Part shown: piece by piece, positions 41,181-49,476 of the stretch
Layout of the letters: the number at the start of each line of letters is the position of its first letter
Position numbering within the stretch: the first letter of the stretch is position 1
Assembly (NCBI RefSeq): GCF_900188145.1
Contig: NZ_FZOJ01000003.1
Span: forward strand, 62,001-126,000
Direction: 5' to 3'
DNA: 64,000 nt
Source: Anaerovirgula multivorans
GTDB lineage: Bacteria > Bacillota > Clostridia > Peptostreptococcales > Natronincolaceae
Translations under genes and position numbers: made by a program
Notes under the pieces: generated by a model
The model's input: the letters and a program-made list of their open reading frames with translations, nothing else
Databases searched by the model: none
What the model was told of the DNA's origin: nothing

Positions 41181-42581
41181 TTGTATACTCAAAATCAGTA
41201 TATTCTTCTATTCTTTGTCTATGGACTAGCTTTTTTCTCTATGGGGATTGCTGCCCTTCTTCAAAACACATCGGAGGAAAGTAGTTTTCCCCTTTTGAAA
41301 TCAATCCATTACCTGGGGTATTTTGGAATTATCCATGGTATCACTGAATGGATTATTATGGTTAGATTTACTAGAATTTATTCTCAGTATAATAATAATC
41401 TATTAGTGCTAGGCACCTTTACTAACGGCCTTTCCTTCGTCTTCCTATGGATTTTTGGTGCAAAGCTACTTCAGAAAAAGGGAAAAGTAAAGATATTAAT
41501 AAAAGGATTGCCATGGTTTCTCTTTGGAATGTGGTTTGTTGGTTTTTTTGTTTCCTATTCTATCTATCAAACAACCTCCCTCCACTGGATTTTTGTAGAA
41601 GACATTATGAGTAGATATTTTATCGGACTTCCTGCAGCCCTTATTTCTGCCTTTGCCCTCAATAAAAATGCTAAAGCCATGGAAAATTTAAACCTTAATA
41701 GCGTAGCTATGAAATTGAACGGCATGGCCTTCCTCTTTGGCCTGTATGCTTTTTTTGCTGGAGCTATCGTTGATAATAAAAGCTTTTTTCCATCTACTAT
41801 TCTGAATAAAATCTTCTTTTTAAGAACCTTTGGTTTTCCTGTAGAATTAGGCCGTGCATTTGCTGCAGTAGGCATAACGATCTTGTTTGTTGGAGTCATT
41901 AAAATATTCAAATGGGAAATTGATAAAAAGATTGAGAGATTAAGCAAACAGCAAATTGTCAGTCAAGAGCGTAGAAAGCTAGGCCAAGAGCTTCATGATG
42001 TGATTATCCAAAACCTTTTTGCAACCGGGTTACATGTGGAAAATCTGATTGAAATAGAAACAAGGCCTGAACATCGTGAAAATTTGGATTATATAAAAAC
42101 TAACCTAAATGAAGCGATTACGCAAATTCGCCAATTCATTGGTAAAGTATCAAGTCATGCAGTTGAAATTGAAGATTTAAAGCTCAAACTTACAAAGTTG
42201 ATTAATAACTTCGAGAACACTTGTAACATTCCCATTGAACTCCGTTATAATGTGCCCGAAATCACCTTAGGCTCATTGTCTCATGAAAAGATAACAGAAA
42301 TGTACTATATCATTCAAGAGGCCTTATCTAATGCTATTAAACATGCAAATGCTAATCAAATAACTGTTGATATTAGAACAACTCTTAACACAGTGGTTGC
42401 AGTAGTTAAGGACAATGGCACAGGATTTAATGAAGAAAAAGTGCCTAATCGTAATCATTATGGATTAATTTCTATGAAGGAGCGAGCATCAAGAATAAAC
42501 GGATTGCTGGGTATTGAAAGTAATGAAAAAGGAACTATGATATCAGTTACTATTCCATGGGAGGAATCTGAAAATGTCTAA
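41181..42581 (+). CDS. Membrane sensor histidine kinase, NarX/LiaS type (HisKA_3)
   Basis: A 466-aa kinase with a TTG start behind GGAACGGTGAT; an ATG 8 bp upstream is out of frame. About seven membrane segments in residues 8-245 form an integral sensor without a large outer loop. The HisKA_3 domain begins RRKLGQELHDVIIQNLFATGLH (phospho-His ~272). The ATPase domain has YYIIQEALSNAIKHANA (N-box), VVKDNGTGF (G1) and HYGLISMKERASRI. It should phosphorylate the response regulator whose start overlaps its stop by 8 bp. The signal is unknown; the nearby exported flavoprotein suggests an electron acceptor or redox cue. Confidence 0.92.
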   Translation: MYTQNQYILLFFVYGLAFFSMGIAALLQNTSEESSFPLLKSIHYLGYFGIIHGITEWIIMVRFTRIYSQYNNNLLVLGTFTNGLSFVFLWIFGAKLLQKKGKVKILIKGLPWFLFGMWFVGFFVSYSIYQTTSLHWIFVEDIMSRYFIGLPAALISAFALNKNAKAMENLNLNSVAMKLNGMAFLFGLYAFFAGAIVDNKSFFPSTILNKIFFLRTFGFPVELGRAFAAVGITILFVGVIKIFKWEIDKKIERLSKQQIVSQERRKLGQELHDVIIQNLFATGLHVENLIEIETRPEHRENLDYIKTNLNEAITQIRQFIGKVSSHAVEIEDLKLKLTKLINNFENTCNIPIELRYNVPEITLGSLSHEKITEMYYIIQEALSNAIKHANANQITVDIRTTLNTVVAVVKDNGTGFNEEKVPNRNHYGLISMKERASRINGLLGIESNEKGTMISVTIPWEESENV

Positions 42582-43212
42582 GAAAAATATTAGTGTTTTG
42601 CTGGTAGATGACCATGCCATAGTACGATGTGGTATACGATCATTAATAGAACGCAATTCTGGATTAGAAGTCTGCGGAGAAGCTGAAAATCTCCAGGAGG
42701 CTTATCATCAGGTGTCAGAGTGGAAGCCCGATATCGTTCTATTGGATATCAAATTACCTGATGGGGATGGAGCAGCAGGCTGTAGAGAAATCAAAAAGAT
42801 ATCTCCTGAGACAAAGGTAATTATTCTAACTGCCTTCGCAGAAGATGCTATCGTCCTAGAGGCTGTGCAGGCAGGGGCTGAAGGATATTTGCTAAAGAAC
42901 ATCGACAGTAAAAGTATTATTACCGCTATTCGAGATGTGGCAGCAGGCAAACCTGCATTAGATGCTTCTATTATTAGTAAAGTGTTAGACGTAGTAAAGG
43001 GTAAGCATCCAGTAGATGATTCATTAACTCCACAGGAAAGGAATATTCTTGAACTCATTAGTCAAGGAAAAACCAATAAAGAAATAGGACAAGAACTCTT
43101 TATCTCTGAAAAAACAGTGAGAAATAATGTAAGCAAGATTCTTCGAAAAATAAATGTGAACAATCGTACAGAAGCCGCCATATATTGGTCTAGACAAAAG
43201 TCCCTTAGATAA
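42574..43212 (+). CDS. NarL/LuxR-family response regulator
   Basis: A 212-aa regulator. Its receiver domain (~1-125) has VLLVDDHAIV, the phospho-acceptor Asp in DIVLLDIKLPDGDG (~56), a T/S in IILTAFAED and K in YLLKNID. The LuxR-type helix-turn-helix (~145-205) reads LTPQERNILELISQGKTNKEIGQELFISEKTVRNNVSKILRKI. It overlaps the kinase gene by 8 bp. Its likely target is the flavoprotein gene downstream, whose leader contains the inverted repeat GTAACA-N4-TGTTAC at 43283. Confidence 0.95.
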   Translation: MSKKNISVLLVDDHAIVRCGIRSLIERNSGLEVCGEAENLQEAYHQVSEWKPDIVLLDIKLPDGDGAAGCREIKKISPETKVIILTAFAEDAIVLEAVQAGAEGYLLKNIDSKSIITAIRDVAAGKPALDASIISKVLDVVKGKHPVDDSLTPQERNILELISQGKTNKEIGQELFISEKTVRNNVSKILRKINVNNRTEAAIYWSRQKSLR

Positions 43213-43225
43213 GGGACTTTTGTCC
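43194..43225 (+). terminator. Terminator after response regulator
   Basis: ACAAAAGTCCCTTA / TAAGGGACTTTTGT palindromic stem on the stop codon, followed by CCTTTT. It separates the two-component genes from the flavoprotein gene. Confidence 0.65.
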
Positions 43226-43282
43226 TTTTAAAGGGACATTTGACAAATATTCTACAACCTCATTTCAGTGTATGATAATAAT

Positions 43283-43298
43283 GTAACAAGTATGTTAC
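43283..43298. promoter_or_regulatory. Inverted repeat, candidate regulator site
   Basis: GTAACA-AGTA-TGTTAC, exact 6-bp arms, 65 bp before the flavoprotein start and just after a TATGAT/GATAAT -10-like box. It may be the binding site of the adjacent NarL-type regulator. Confidence 0.5.
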
Positions 43299-43362
43299 TT
43301 TCATAACAAGCTTTATTTAAGGTTTTTTGTTAAAAAATCAGTATAGGGGAGGAAAATTAATC

Positions 43363-44772
43363 ATGAAGAAAAGAATCGCATTAGTTTTAGCAATTATACT
43401 TATAGCATCAATCTTTGTTGGTTGCGCTAAGCAAGCAGTAGAACCACAAAAAGAGGTAGGAAATGAGTCAAATGATATCGTTACTGATGTACTAGTAATC
43501 GGTGGCGGTGGAGCAGGTTTAGTATCAGCTATAACTGCAGCTGAAAATGGTGCAAACGTTATTTTAGTAGAGAAAATGCCAATGTTAGGTGGAAATACAA
43601 TTATTTCAGCAACTGGATTAACAGCTTCTGACACTGCATTGCATGAAGAAGCAGGCATTCCTTTTACTGTTGAAGATCATATCGCAAGAACAATGGATAT
43701 GGGTAAAGATTTACCGGATTTAGAACTAGTAACAATCTTAGCTGAAGAAAGTAACACCGCTTATGAATGGTTAGTTTCTTTAGGTTTAAGCTACAAGTTA
43801 AATGAAGAAGAACCATGGTGGATTATCCCAACAGAAGGTCACTATGGATCTCAATTAGTAAATGCCTATGTTTCAGAAGCAACGAAACAAGGGGTAGATG
43901 TTCGATTAGAGACAAAAGCAACTGAATTGGTTACAGAAGATGGAAAAGTTGTAGGTGCAAAAGTAGTTGACAAGGATGGTAAGGAGTTAGACATTAAAGC
44001 AAATGCTGTCATCCTAGCAACTGGTGGATTCGGTAACGCAGGAGACTTAATTGGAGAATACAATCCAAACTATGCAGGAGCTCACAGTATAATGAGTACA
44101 GCAGGTCCAACTGGAGATGGCTTTAGAATGGCAGTTGAAGTTGGAGCAGGAATGAGAGATATGGAATTCCATCAGATGAGACCATTAGCAACTCCTGGAT
44201 ACTGGATCAGAGAATCAGTAATCAGTGAAGAAGGTATTGGTGGTATCCTTGTAAACAAAGATGGTGCTAGATTTGCTAATGAAACTTTAAAACCATTAGA
44301 TTTAGTACCAGAAATACTTGCACAAAAAGATAGAGTAGGTTATGTAATCTTTGATGCTGATGTATTTGAAACTAAGAATGGTACTGCGGCAGTAGGTAAA
44401 GGTAAAATGATCCAAACAGATACCATTGAAGAATTAGCAGAAGCACTAGGTTTAAATGCTGAGGCTGTAGGGGCTACAGTAGCAGCATACAATGAAGGTC
44501 AAGATGAGTTTGGTAGAGAAACAATGGGTAAAGTAACAAAGGCTCCTTTCTATGGAGTACAAGTAGCACCATCTTCTCACTACACAATGGCTGGTATCAC
44601 CATCAATGCTGATACTCAAGTGACTGATGAAAATGGTGAAGCAATAGAAGGATTATATGCAGCTGGAGAAATTGTTGGTGGATTATATGGTTCAGGTCGT
44701 GTAGCTGGTAACAATACAACAGAAAACATCGTATTTGGTAAGAGAGCTGGGAAGCACGCAGCTGGCAAATAA
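43363..44772 (+). CDS. Exported FAD-dependent fumarate/urocanate-reductase-like lipoprotein
   Basis: A 469-aa protein. The ATG at 43363 follows GGGGAGGAAA. A lipoprotein signal (IILIASIFVGCAKQ) places it outside the membrane. The FAD-binding Rossmann motif is VLVIGGGGAGLVSAITAAENG (~residue 47). The flavocytochrome c / fumarate reductase pattern continues with MLGGNTIISATGL, HSIMSTAGPTGDGFRMAVEVGA and the C-terminal GLYAAGEIVGGLYGSGRVAGNNTTENIVFGKRAG. It lacks the N-terminal FMN-binding domain and haem domain of many relatives, so its electron donor must be separate. Codon use (GGT, GCA, TTA) suggests high expression. It lies next to the NarX/NarL-type pair. Confidence 0.88.
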   Translation: MKKRIALVLAIILIASIFVGCAKQAVEPQKEVGNESNDIVTDVLVIGGGGAGLVSAITAAENGANVILVEKMPMLGGNTIISATGLTASDTALHEEAGIPFTVEDHIARTMDMGKDLPDLELVTILAEESNTAYEWLVSLGLSYKLNEEEPWWIIPTEGHYGSQLVNAYVSEATKQGVDVRLETKATELVTEDGKVVGAKVVDKDGKELDIKANAVILATGGFGNAGDLIGEYNPNYAGAHSIMSTAGPTGDGFRMAVEVGAGMRDMEFHQMRPLATPGYWIRESVISEEGIGGILVNKDGARFANETLKPLDLVPEILAQKDRVGYVIFDADVFETKNGTAAVGKGKMIQTDTIEELAEALGLNAEAVGATVAAYNEGQDEFGRETMGKVTKAPFYGVQVAPSSHYTMAGITINADTQVTDENGEAIEGLYAAGEIVGGLYGSGRVAGNNTTENIVFGKRAGKHAAGK

Positions 44773-44813
44773 ATATATTCATGTTTAATTAAGTGCATCT
44801 TTTATAATAATAA

Positions 44814-44861
44814 GAACCTCTACTGGTGTCAATCTCCCCCGTTTGATCCCAGTAGAGGTTC
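44814..44861 (+). terminator. Hairpin after flavoprotein gene
   Basis: GAACCTCTACTGG / CCAGTAGAGGTTC stem with a 22-nt loop, followed by ATTTATAT. Confidence 0.7.
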
Positions 44862-44873
44862 ATTTATATGCTT

Positions 44874-45040
44874 GTTAATCCATTAAACTTATATATATCA
44901 TACTATTAGCAGGATCAAGTTCCATTGGCTTTTTGCAATAAGCTATTGGCTTTCTTAGATTGTCCTTTTTCTTTTAATAGATGGGCTCCTGATGCTAAGG
45001 TGCCGTAGGCTTGGTTAGGTTCTAATTTAGCAGAGCTAAT
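44874..45040 (-). pseudogene. TPR-protein remnant
   Basis: On the minus strand one frame reads AKLEPNQAYGTLASGAHLLK, EKGQSKKANSLLQKA, then a frameshift continues MELDPANSMIYISLMD and a stop. This resembles one tetratricopeptide unit (LLQKAMELDPANSMIY). No start codon with a ribosome site and no upstream continuation is seen, so it looks like a decayed gene end left after the D-glutamate-cyclase gene. Confidence 0.5.
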
Positions 45041-45044
45041 AGGA

Positions 45045-45962
45045 TTAGCTATATTGCAGGGTTTTTAGCCTTATTATTTCTTCTTTATTTCCAAGGTGTT
45101 CTTGAACTATCTCTTGTAAACCCTTCAATATATTTAGGTTCACCTCTAAACTCAATCCATCTACCGTTAATTCTCTCATTTTTGTACAGCCGTCAACGCC
45201 GCCTACATCAATAATAGCTTTCAGCATATTTTTTTCGGATTCCTCATTATGAAGTAATTGTTGGAATGTCAATATGGATAAGCCCGCCACGATAGCATAC
45301 CCTCCCCAGTTGGATATATCGGCAATAATCAAATAATCCGCTTCGGTAACAGCTGTGATCCGCTCTCCTTCAGGAACTAATTGAGCAATCACGGACTTTA
45401 CCTTTCCCATGCCCATTTCGTTTCCACCATCTCCTACTGCTACTGTTGTTATGCCTCTATGTTTAGATTCTTTCAATAATATATCCGTATCTGGAATAAT
45501 AGTTCCTAAATCTTCTCCCCTCATGGAATAACAGCCGCCATCTGCTGCTCTACCGGGACGTTCTAACGCAACCACATGAGAAGGCTTATATTGATTTAAC
45601 AATTGTACACAAAACGCCTCAGCACCATCATAAGGTACGATTTCTATAGGTACTTTTGTTTCTAGTACTTTGCAACACCCCATTAATAATTCTTCTGAAT
45701 ACTGATCTGATATCAAAACAACTTCTTTGCCTAGTTTTTGCAATCCAGCTGCTAAAGCAACTGCCCCCATCGGACCATCGGTTTCCCCTGTCATGGTGTC
45801 CTTTATACAGAAACCAGTGACAATCATTACTGTTGAAGCGCCGTACAATGTGACAACTGCCTCTTGAAAATCTTTTTCATCTGCAATTTTACTTATACCT
45901 CTATTTCCCATATCCTGTGTGATTCGTTGGTGCAGACTACGAAATATATCTTTATTACGCAT
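45045..45962 (-). CDS. D-glutamate cyclase-like protein (DUF4392)
   Basis: A 305-aa protein; the ATG at 45962 follows GGGGGTTAT. Two conserved blocks mark the family: VMIVTGFCIKDTMTGETDGPMGAVALA near residue 60 and TTVAVGDGGNEMGMGKV near 195, followed by ISNWGGYAIVAGLSIL. Mitochondrial relatives convert D-glutamate to 5-oxo-D-proline. The protein is cytoplasmic. It is preceded on the same strand by two Gate-domain membrane proteins 32 bp upstream, so transport of a related amino acid or of the product is possible. Activity in bacteria is inferred from the family only. Confidence 0.82.
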   Translation of the reverse strand: MRNKDIFRSLHQRITQDMGNRGISKIADEKDFQEAVVTLYGASTVMIVTGFCIKDTMTGETDGPMGAVALAAGLQKLGKEVVLISDQYSEELLMGCCKVLETKVPIEIVPYDGAEAFCVQLLNQYKPSHVVALERPGRAADGGCYSMRGEDLGTIIPDTDILLKESKHRGITTVAVGDGGNEMGMGKVKSVIAQLVPEGERITAVTEADYLIIADISNWGGYAIVAGLSILTFQQLLHNEESEKNMLKAIIDVGGVDGCTKMRELTVDGLSLEVNLNILKGLQEIVQEHLGNKEEIIRLKTLQYS

Positions 45963-45993
45963 CTTTATAACCCCCATCATTAGCATGCAAAAG

Positions 45994-46470
45994 CTACGAA
46001 ATTTTCTCCAAATCAACACTTTTCAAACTATCAATCTCACTTATTGAAATCTTTTTTGATAATATGTAGGTTAATATAAAGGCTGCCACTATTCTAAATC
46101 CTAGTACTATGAAACCATTAGCCCCTACCGCTACAAAGATCAATGTATCTTCAAAAACAGCATGACAAGCAGCTAGAAAAGCCGTAATTAGAAACAGGTC
46201 TCTTTTAGAAAGATTTCCTTCCTTAGCTGTCTGAATAATTACTCCTGCCCCATAGGCAAGGCCAAAGATCAGTCCTACGAGGAGAGGCAGCACAGATTCA
46301 TTAGAAGTATTAAATAACCTTGAGAAGAATCCAAAGGGTTTAGTAATCTTATCTAATATTTTATAATTCTTTAAAAGCTGTAAAGTAATCATGATAGGTA
46401 TTACAATGATTGCTATAGAATAAATAGATTTTAAACTGCCAAAAGTGGCCTCCTTTACTATTTCTATCAT
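45994..46470 (-). CDS. Gate-domain (nucleoside recognition) membrane protein, SpmB-like
   Basis: A 158-aa membrane protein with four or five hydrophobic segments. LPLLVGLIFGLAYGAGVIIQTAKEG (~residue 60) followed by LFLITAFLAACHAVFEDTLIFVAVGANGF is the Gate-domain signature. It starts within the stop of the preceding Gate protein (ATGA overlap). The two together match the split SpmA/SpmB arrangement and should form one membrane complex. The D-glutamate-cyclase gene follows. Substrate is unknown; a spore role is possible but not shown. Confidence 0.82.
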   Translation of the reverse strand: MIEIVKEATFGSLKSIYSIAIIVIPIMITLQLLKNYKILDKITKPFGFFSRLFNTSNESVLPLLVGLIFGLAYGAGVIIQTAKEGNLSKRDLFLITAFLAACHAVFEDTLIFVAVGANGFIVLGFRIVAAFILTYILSKKISISEIDSLKSVDLEKIS

Positions 46471-46892
46471 AGGATTGCACCTACCCTTCCTAAAACAAAT
46501 CCTGCTATTATTGCCAACCCAACTCTAATAGCAATTACCTTCGATACACTCATTCCTAGCTTTTTAGTTACTGCTGTTTCTACCAAAAGTGCATGAGAAA
46601 AAGAAAGCATCACTGAGATAATGGTGATTTCTGCCGGTGTAAGGGCAATGGCCTTAATAGCTGCAATCGCCGCAAACAAGTTCAAGAAATTACCTATAAC
46701 TAAAATAATGGCAGCTTCTCCTGGTAAATTAAAGATTGCCATTACTGGTTTAAAGATTTCAGCAATCCAGTCAATTGCTGGTGTGTACTGTAGAAAGGTT
46801 ACAACGAAGTATACTGGAATAATAACCTTGGCCAGCATCCAGGTTGTTTCCATACCTTTTTTTACACCTTCTTTTACAGAGCTTACAAACAT
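46467..46892 (-). CDS. Gate-domain (nucleoside recognition) membrane protein, SpmA-like
   Basis: A 141-aa membrane protein with four hydrophobic segments. GEAAIILVIGNFLNLFAAIAAI (~residue 55) and ITIISVMLSFSHALLVETAVTKKLG form the second half of the Gate fold. It is the first gene of a three-gene unit with the SpmB-like partner (4-bp overlap) and the cyclase-like enzyme. A GGAAGGAAG site precedes the ATG. It is probably one subunit of a two-part transporter or channel. Confidence 0.8.
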   Translation of the reverse strand: MFVSSVKEGVKKGMETTWMLAKVIIPVYFVVTFLQYTPAIDWIAEIFKPVMAIFNLPGEAAIILVIGNFLNLFAAIAAIKAIALTPAEITIISVMLSFSHALLVETAVTKKLGMSVSKVIAIRVGLAIIAGFVLGRVGAIL

Positions 46893-46971
46893 ACAGATCC
46901 TTCCTTCCTAGGTCAATATAATATATTATTGTATTCATATTATACCATGAAAATAAATAGAAGTATAAGTA

Positions 46972-48174
46972 CTATATGTGATGCTTCAATCTCCTTCGGG
47001 CTAAGATTAAAAACAAAAGGGAAGCTAAAATCATCATACTTGTATATTTCAACACCTTAGTAACTTCCCCAAATTCAATCAACCTCATGGAGGCCATAGT
47101 TATTCCTTGAGGCGTCAACATGGCTAAAGCCCGCATTGGCTTTGGCAACAGATCTAATGACCAAAAACATCCGCCTATTATAGAGGTAATCATAATACCT
47201 ATAGCATATATGCTCTGAATACCACCACTATAATTCATCATAGTTGCCAAATAGATGATCACGCTGATCCATAGTAGACTATAGATAGCAAGCATATATG
47301 TAATTTGACTTAAAGATATATCAAAGGGTATATTAAGTACATAGTAAAAAATGCTTAATAAAATTACTATATGAAAAATAGCTACAAGAAACATCGCAAT
47401 AGCATTCCCCATAATAATCGCCGTAGAAGACGAGGAAATAATATATAAACGTCTTAATGTTCCTTCTTCCCGTTCCTTTACAATAGAGATTAAACCATAT
47501 CCTAGAAACAGTGCTAAAAAAGTCATGAGAATCCCTATAGGTCCCTCTGTAAAACCCGCTATCATACCTCTGCTTTCTGACTCTGTACCATAATATACAG
47601 AAGTATAGTCTAACTGCATCAATTGCTGTGGATACCAGTAGGACTCTGATGTATCAAAAACTGCTTGCCACAATTTCTCTTTATCCTCTTCAGCTATTAA
47701 CCCTCTATTTTTGTATTCACCTACTACCGTATTGGCTGCCCTTGCATTACTAATAAGCCGAACAACACTACTGGAAATGATTTCGCTAATAGCCTCTGCT
47801 CCATAGGAGGCAGAGGATTTCATAACCTCTATTTTAGGATAATCGTTGTTTTTGATGAGCATTTCAAAGTCGCTTTTTATAAGGTAAGCTCCCTCCACCT
47901 CATTATTAGCAACCATCTCATAAGCCCTCTTTTCATCTACTTCAATAATCTTTACGATCTCTTCTTCTTTAAGTAAATCTATTAAAAACCTAGAATATTC
48001 ACTATTATCTTCATCCACTATAGCTATGGGGATGCCCTCTGCTAAATAGTCTGGGCTATAAATAGAACCAATAGCATAGACAAAAATGATTGGTAAAATA
48101 ACCATGATGATTATAAAACCTTTAGAAGATAATAGCTCTTTTATCTTTACTTTTGCAATCGTTATTGTTTTCAC
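46972..48174 (-). CDS. ABC-2 type permease
   Basis: A 400-aa permease. The GTG at 48174 follows GGTGGGGG and overlaps the upstream stop (GTGA). One N-terminal membrane helix (~15-38) is followed by a large outer loop (~40-210) and five C-terminal helices. The C-terminal half reads GLISIVKEREEGTLRRLYIISSSSTAIIMGN, typical of ABC-2 exporters. It pairs with the similar permease upstream and the ATPase at 50607 to form an export system for an unknown substrate (lipid, drug or peptide). Confidence 0.9.
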   Translation of the reverse strand: MKTITIAKVKIKELLSSKGFIIIMVILPIIFVYAIGSIYSPDYLAEGIPIAIVDEDNSEYSRFLIDLLKEEEIVKIIEVDEKRAYEMVANNEVEGAYLIKSDFEMLIKNNDYPKIEVMKSSASYGAEAISEIISSSVVRLISNARAANTVVGEYKNRGLIAEEDKEKLWQAVFDTSESYWYPQQLMQLDYTSVYYGTESESRGMIAGFTEGPIGILMTFLALFLGYGLISIVKEREEGTLRRLYIISSSSTAIIMGNAIAMFLVAIFHIVILLSIFYYVLNIPFDISLSQITYMLAIYSLLWISVIIYLATMMNYSGGIQSIYAIGIMITSIIGGCFWSLDLLPKPMRALAMLTPQGITMASMRLIEFGEVTKVLKYTSMMILASLLFLILARRRLKHHI

Positions 48175-49400
48175 TGATTCCCCCACCCTTCTCTCTTATT
48201 AAAGATATGGCATGTCAATAGAAGAGAAATGGTGCCTACTGCTGCTAGCAATAGAATGGAGGTGATCCCTTTTATAGGTACGCCTTCTAAAAATCCTAAT
48301 AACCCCTTTAAAGACCAATAGTTAATAGTGAGCTTTGATAAGATTTGAAGGAAGTTAGGTAAATAAATGTAGGGAATAATCCCGCCTCCTATAAAAGTCA
48401 TAAGCAACACCGTTATACTGCCTATCGATTCTAGCCTTTCTCTGGATTTTATCATGACTGCAGTCAACAGGCTTAAAGAGGAGATTGAAAAAATAATTGT
48501 TAAATATAGTAGTAGAATATAGAAATACTCCCTTTGCAACCCTCCTAACAGAAAATAAGCTCCTATCGTAAAAATCAAAAACGACTGCATCATTCCAATG
48601 ATATAAATAGCTGCAAATTTCCCAACTATATAGTCAAATCCGCTGATTCCTGTCATCTTTATTCTATGTATAATTTTAGAGTCTTTTTCTTCTAGTAAAG
48701 TCTTCGCTCCTGAAAGGGAAGAGAACATGATAAAAATGATAATACCTGACGCTAAATAAAACTCAAAGGAAGATAAACTATTTACGCCTTTAATCGTATT
48801 TTTTTCAAATACATTATTGCGGGCAAAATAAACACTCAAGGTAATATCGTTAATCACCCAATCTATCTTCTTACTTCTTTCTTCGTAGGTCATATCTGTA
48901 TTTTTATAATAGTCCCATACTGCATTCACTGCACTTTGACCCCCGGAAACGCTTTTCATATAGCTATTCATTATAGATTGAATCATATGAGATTTCAGAG
49001 GATGCGCTCGATTGGTAATTAGCTTTACAGAGTGATTGGTACCCGTCTCTAAGCTATGGACAAATCCTTCTGGAATGACAACTGCTGCAACAGCTAGATT
49101 ATTCCTAACCTGATTCTCAGCTTGAATCGCATCCTGCATTATTTCAATATCTAATAATGCTTCTAAGTTTTTATCCTCTTGAATCTGTTGCATTAAAAAA
49201 CTAGCCAATGGATGTTGATCTTCATTAACAACAACAATATTAAATTTATCTATATATACACCCTGCTGAAATAGATATTTAAACCCTATCGACATGAAAG
49301 AAATTATAATTACTGGCAATAACATCATAATAAAAATTCGTTTATAATCCTTCAAGATTACTGCTATTTCTCGAAGGAGGATTATAAATATGCTTCTCAA
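48171..49400 (-). CDS. ABC-2 type permease
   Basis: A 409-aa permease. The best start is the TTG at 49400, which follows AGGGGGTGG; an ATG 33 bp upstream has no site. Topology is as in its partner: first helix (~12-35), outer loop, then five or six helices. KTLLEEKDSKIIHRIKMTGISGFDYIVGKF is the ABC-2 coupling segment. It is translated together with the next permease (4-bp overlap). A hairpin between it and the upstream lipoprotein gene may lower its expression relative to the ATPase and lipoprotein. Confidence 0.9.
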   Translation of the reverse strand: MRSIFIILLREIAVILKDYKRIFIMMLLPVIIISFMSIGFKYLFQQGVYIDKFNIVVVNEDQHPLASFLMQQIQEDKNLEALLDIEIMQDAIQAENQVRNNLAVAAVVIPEGFVHSLETGTNHSVKLITNRAHPLKSHMIQSIMNSYMKSVSGGQSAVNAVWDYYKNTDMTYEERSKKIDWVINDITLSVYFARNNVFEKNTIKGVNSLSSFEFYLASGIIIFIMFSSLSGAKTLLEEKDSKIIHRIKMTGISGFDYIVGKFAAIYIIGMMQSFLIFTIGAYFLLGGLQREYFYILLLYLTIIFSISSLSLLTAVMIKSRERLESIGSITVLLMTFIGGGIIPYIYLPNFLQILSKLTINYWSLKGLLGFLEGVPIKGITSILLLAAVGTISLLLTCHIFNKREGWGNQ

Positions 49401-49442
49401 GCAGCCACCCCCTATCTTTTCAAGATAATCCATTGTAAGGGA

Positions 49443-49466
49443 AAAGGACTGGTGTATATACCAGCC
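49443..49466 (-). terminator. Hairpin / partial terminator inside ABC operon
   Basis: GGGCTGGTATA / TACACCAGTCC stem followed by TTTT on the minus strand, between the lipoprotein gene and the permeases. Confidence 0.55.
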
Positions 49467-49476
49467 CTAAGTTTTC

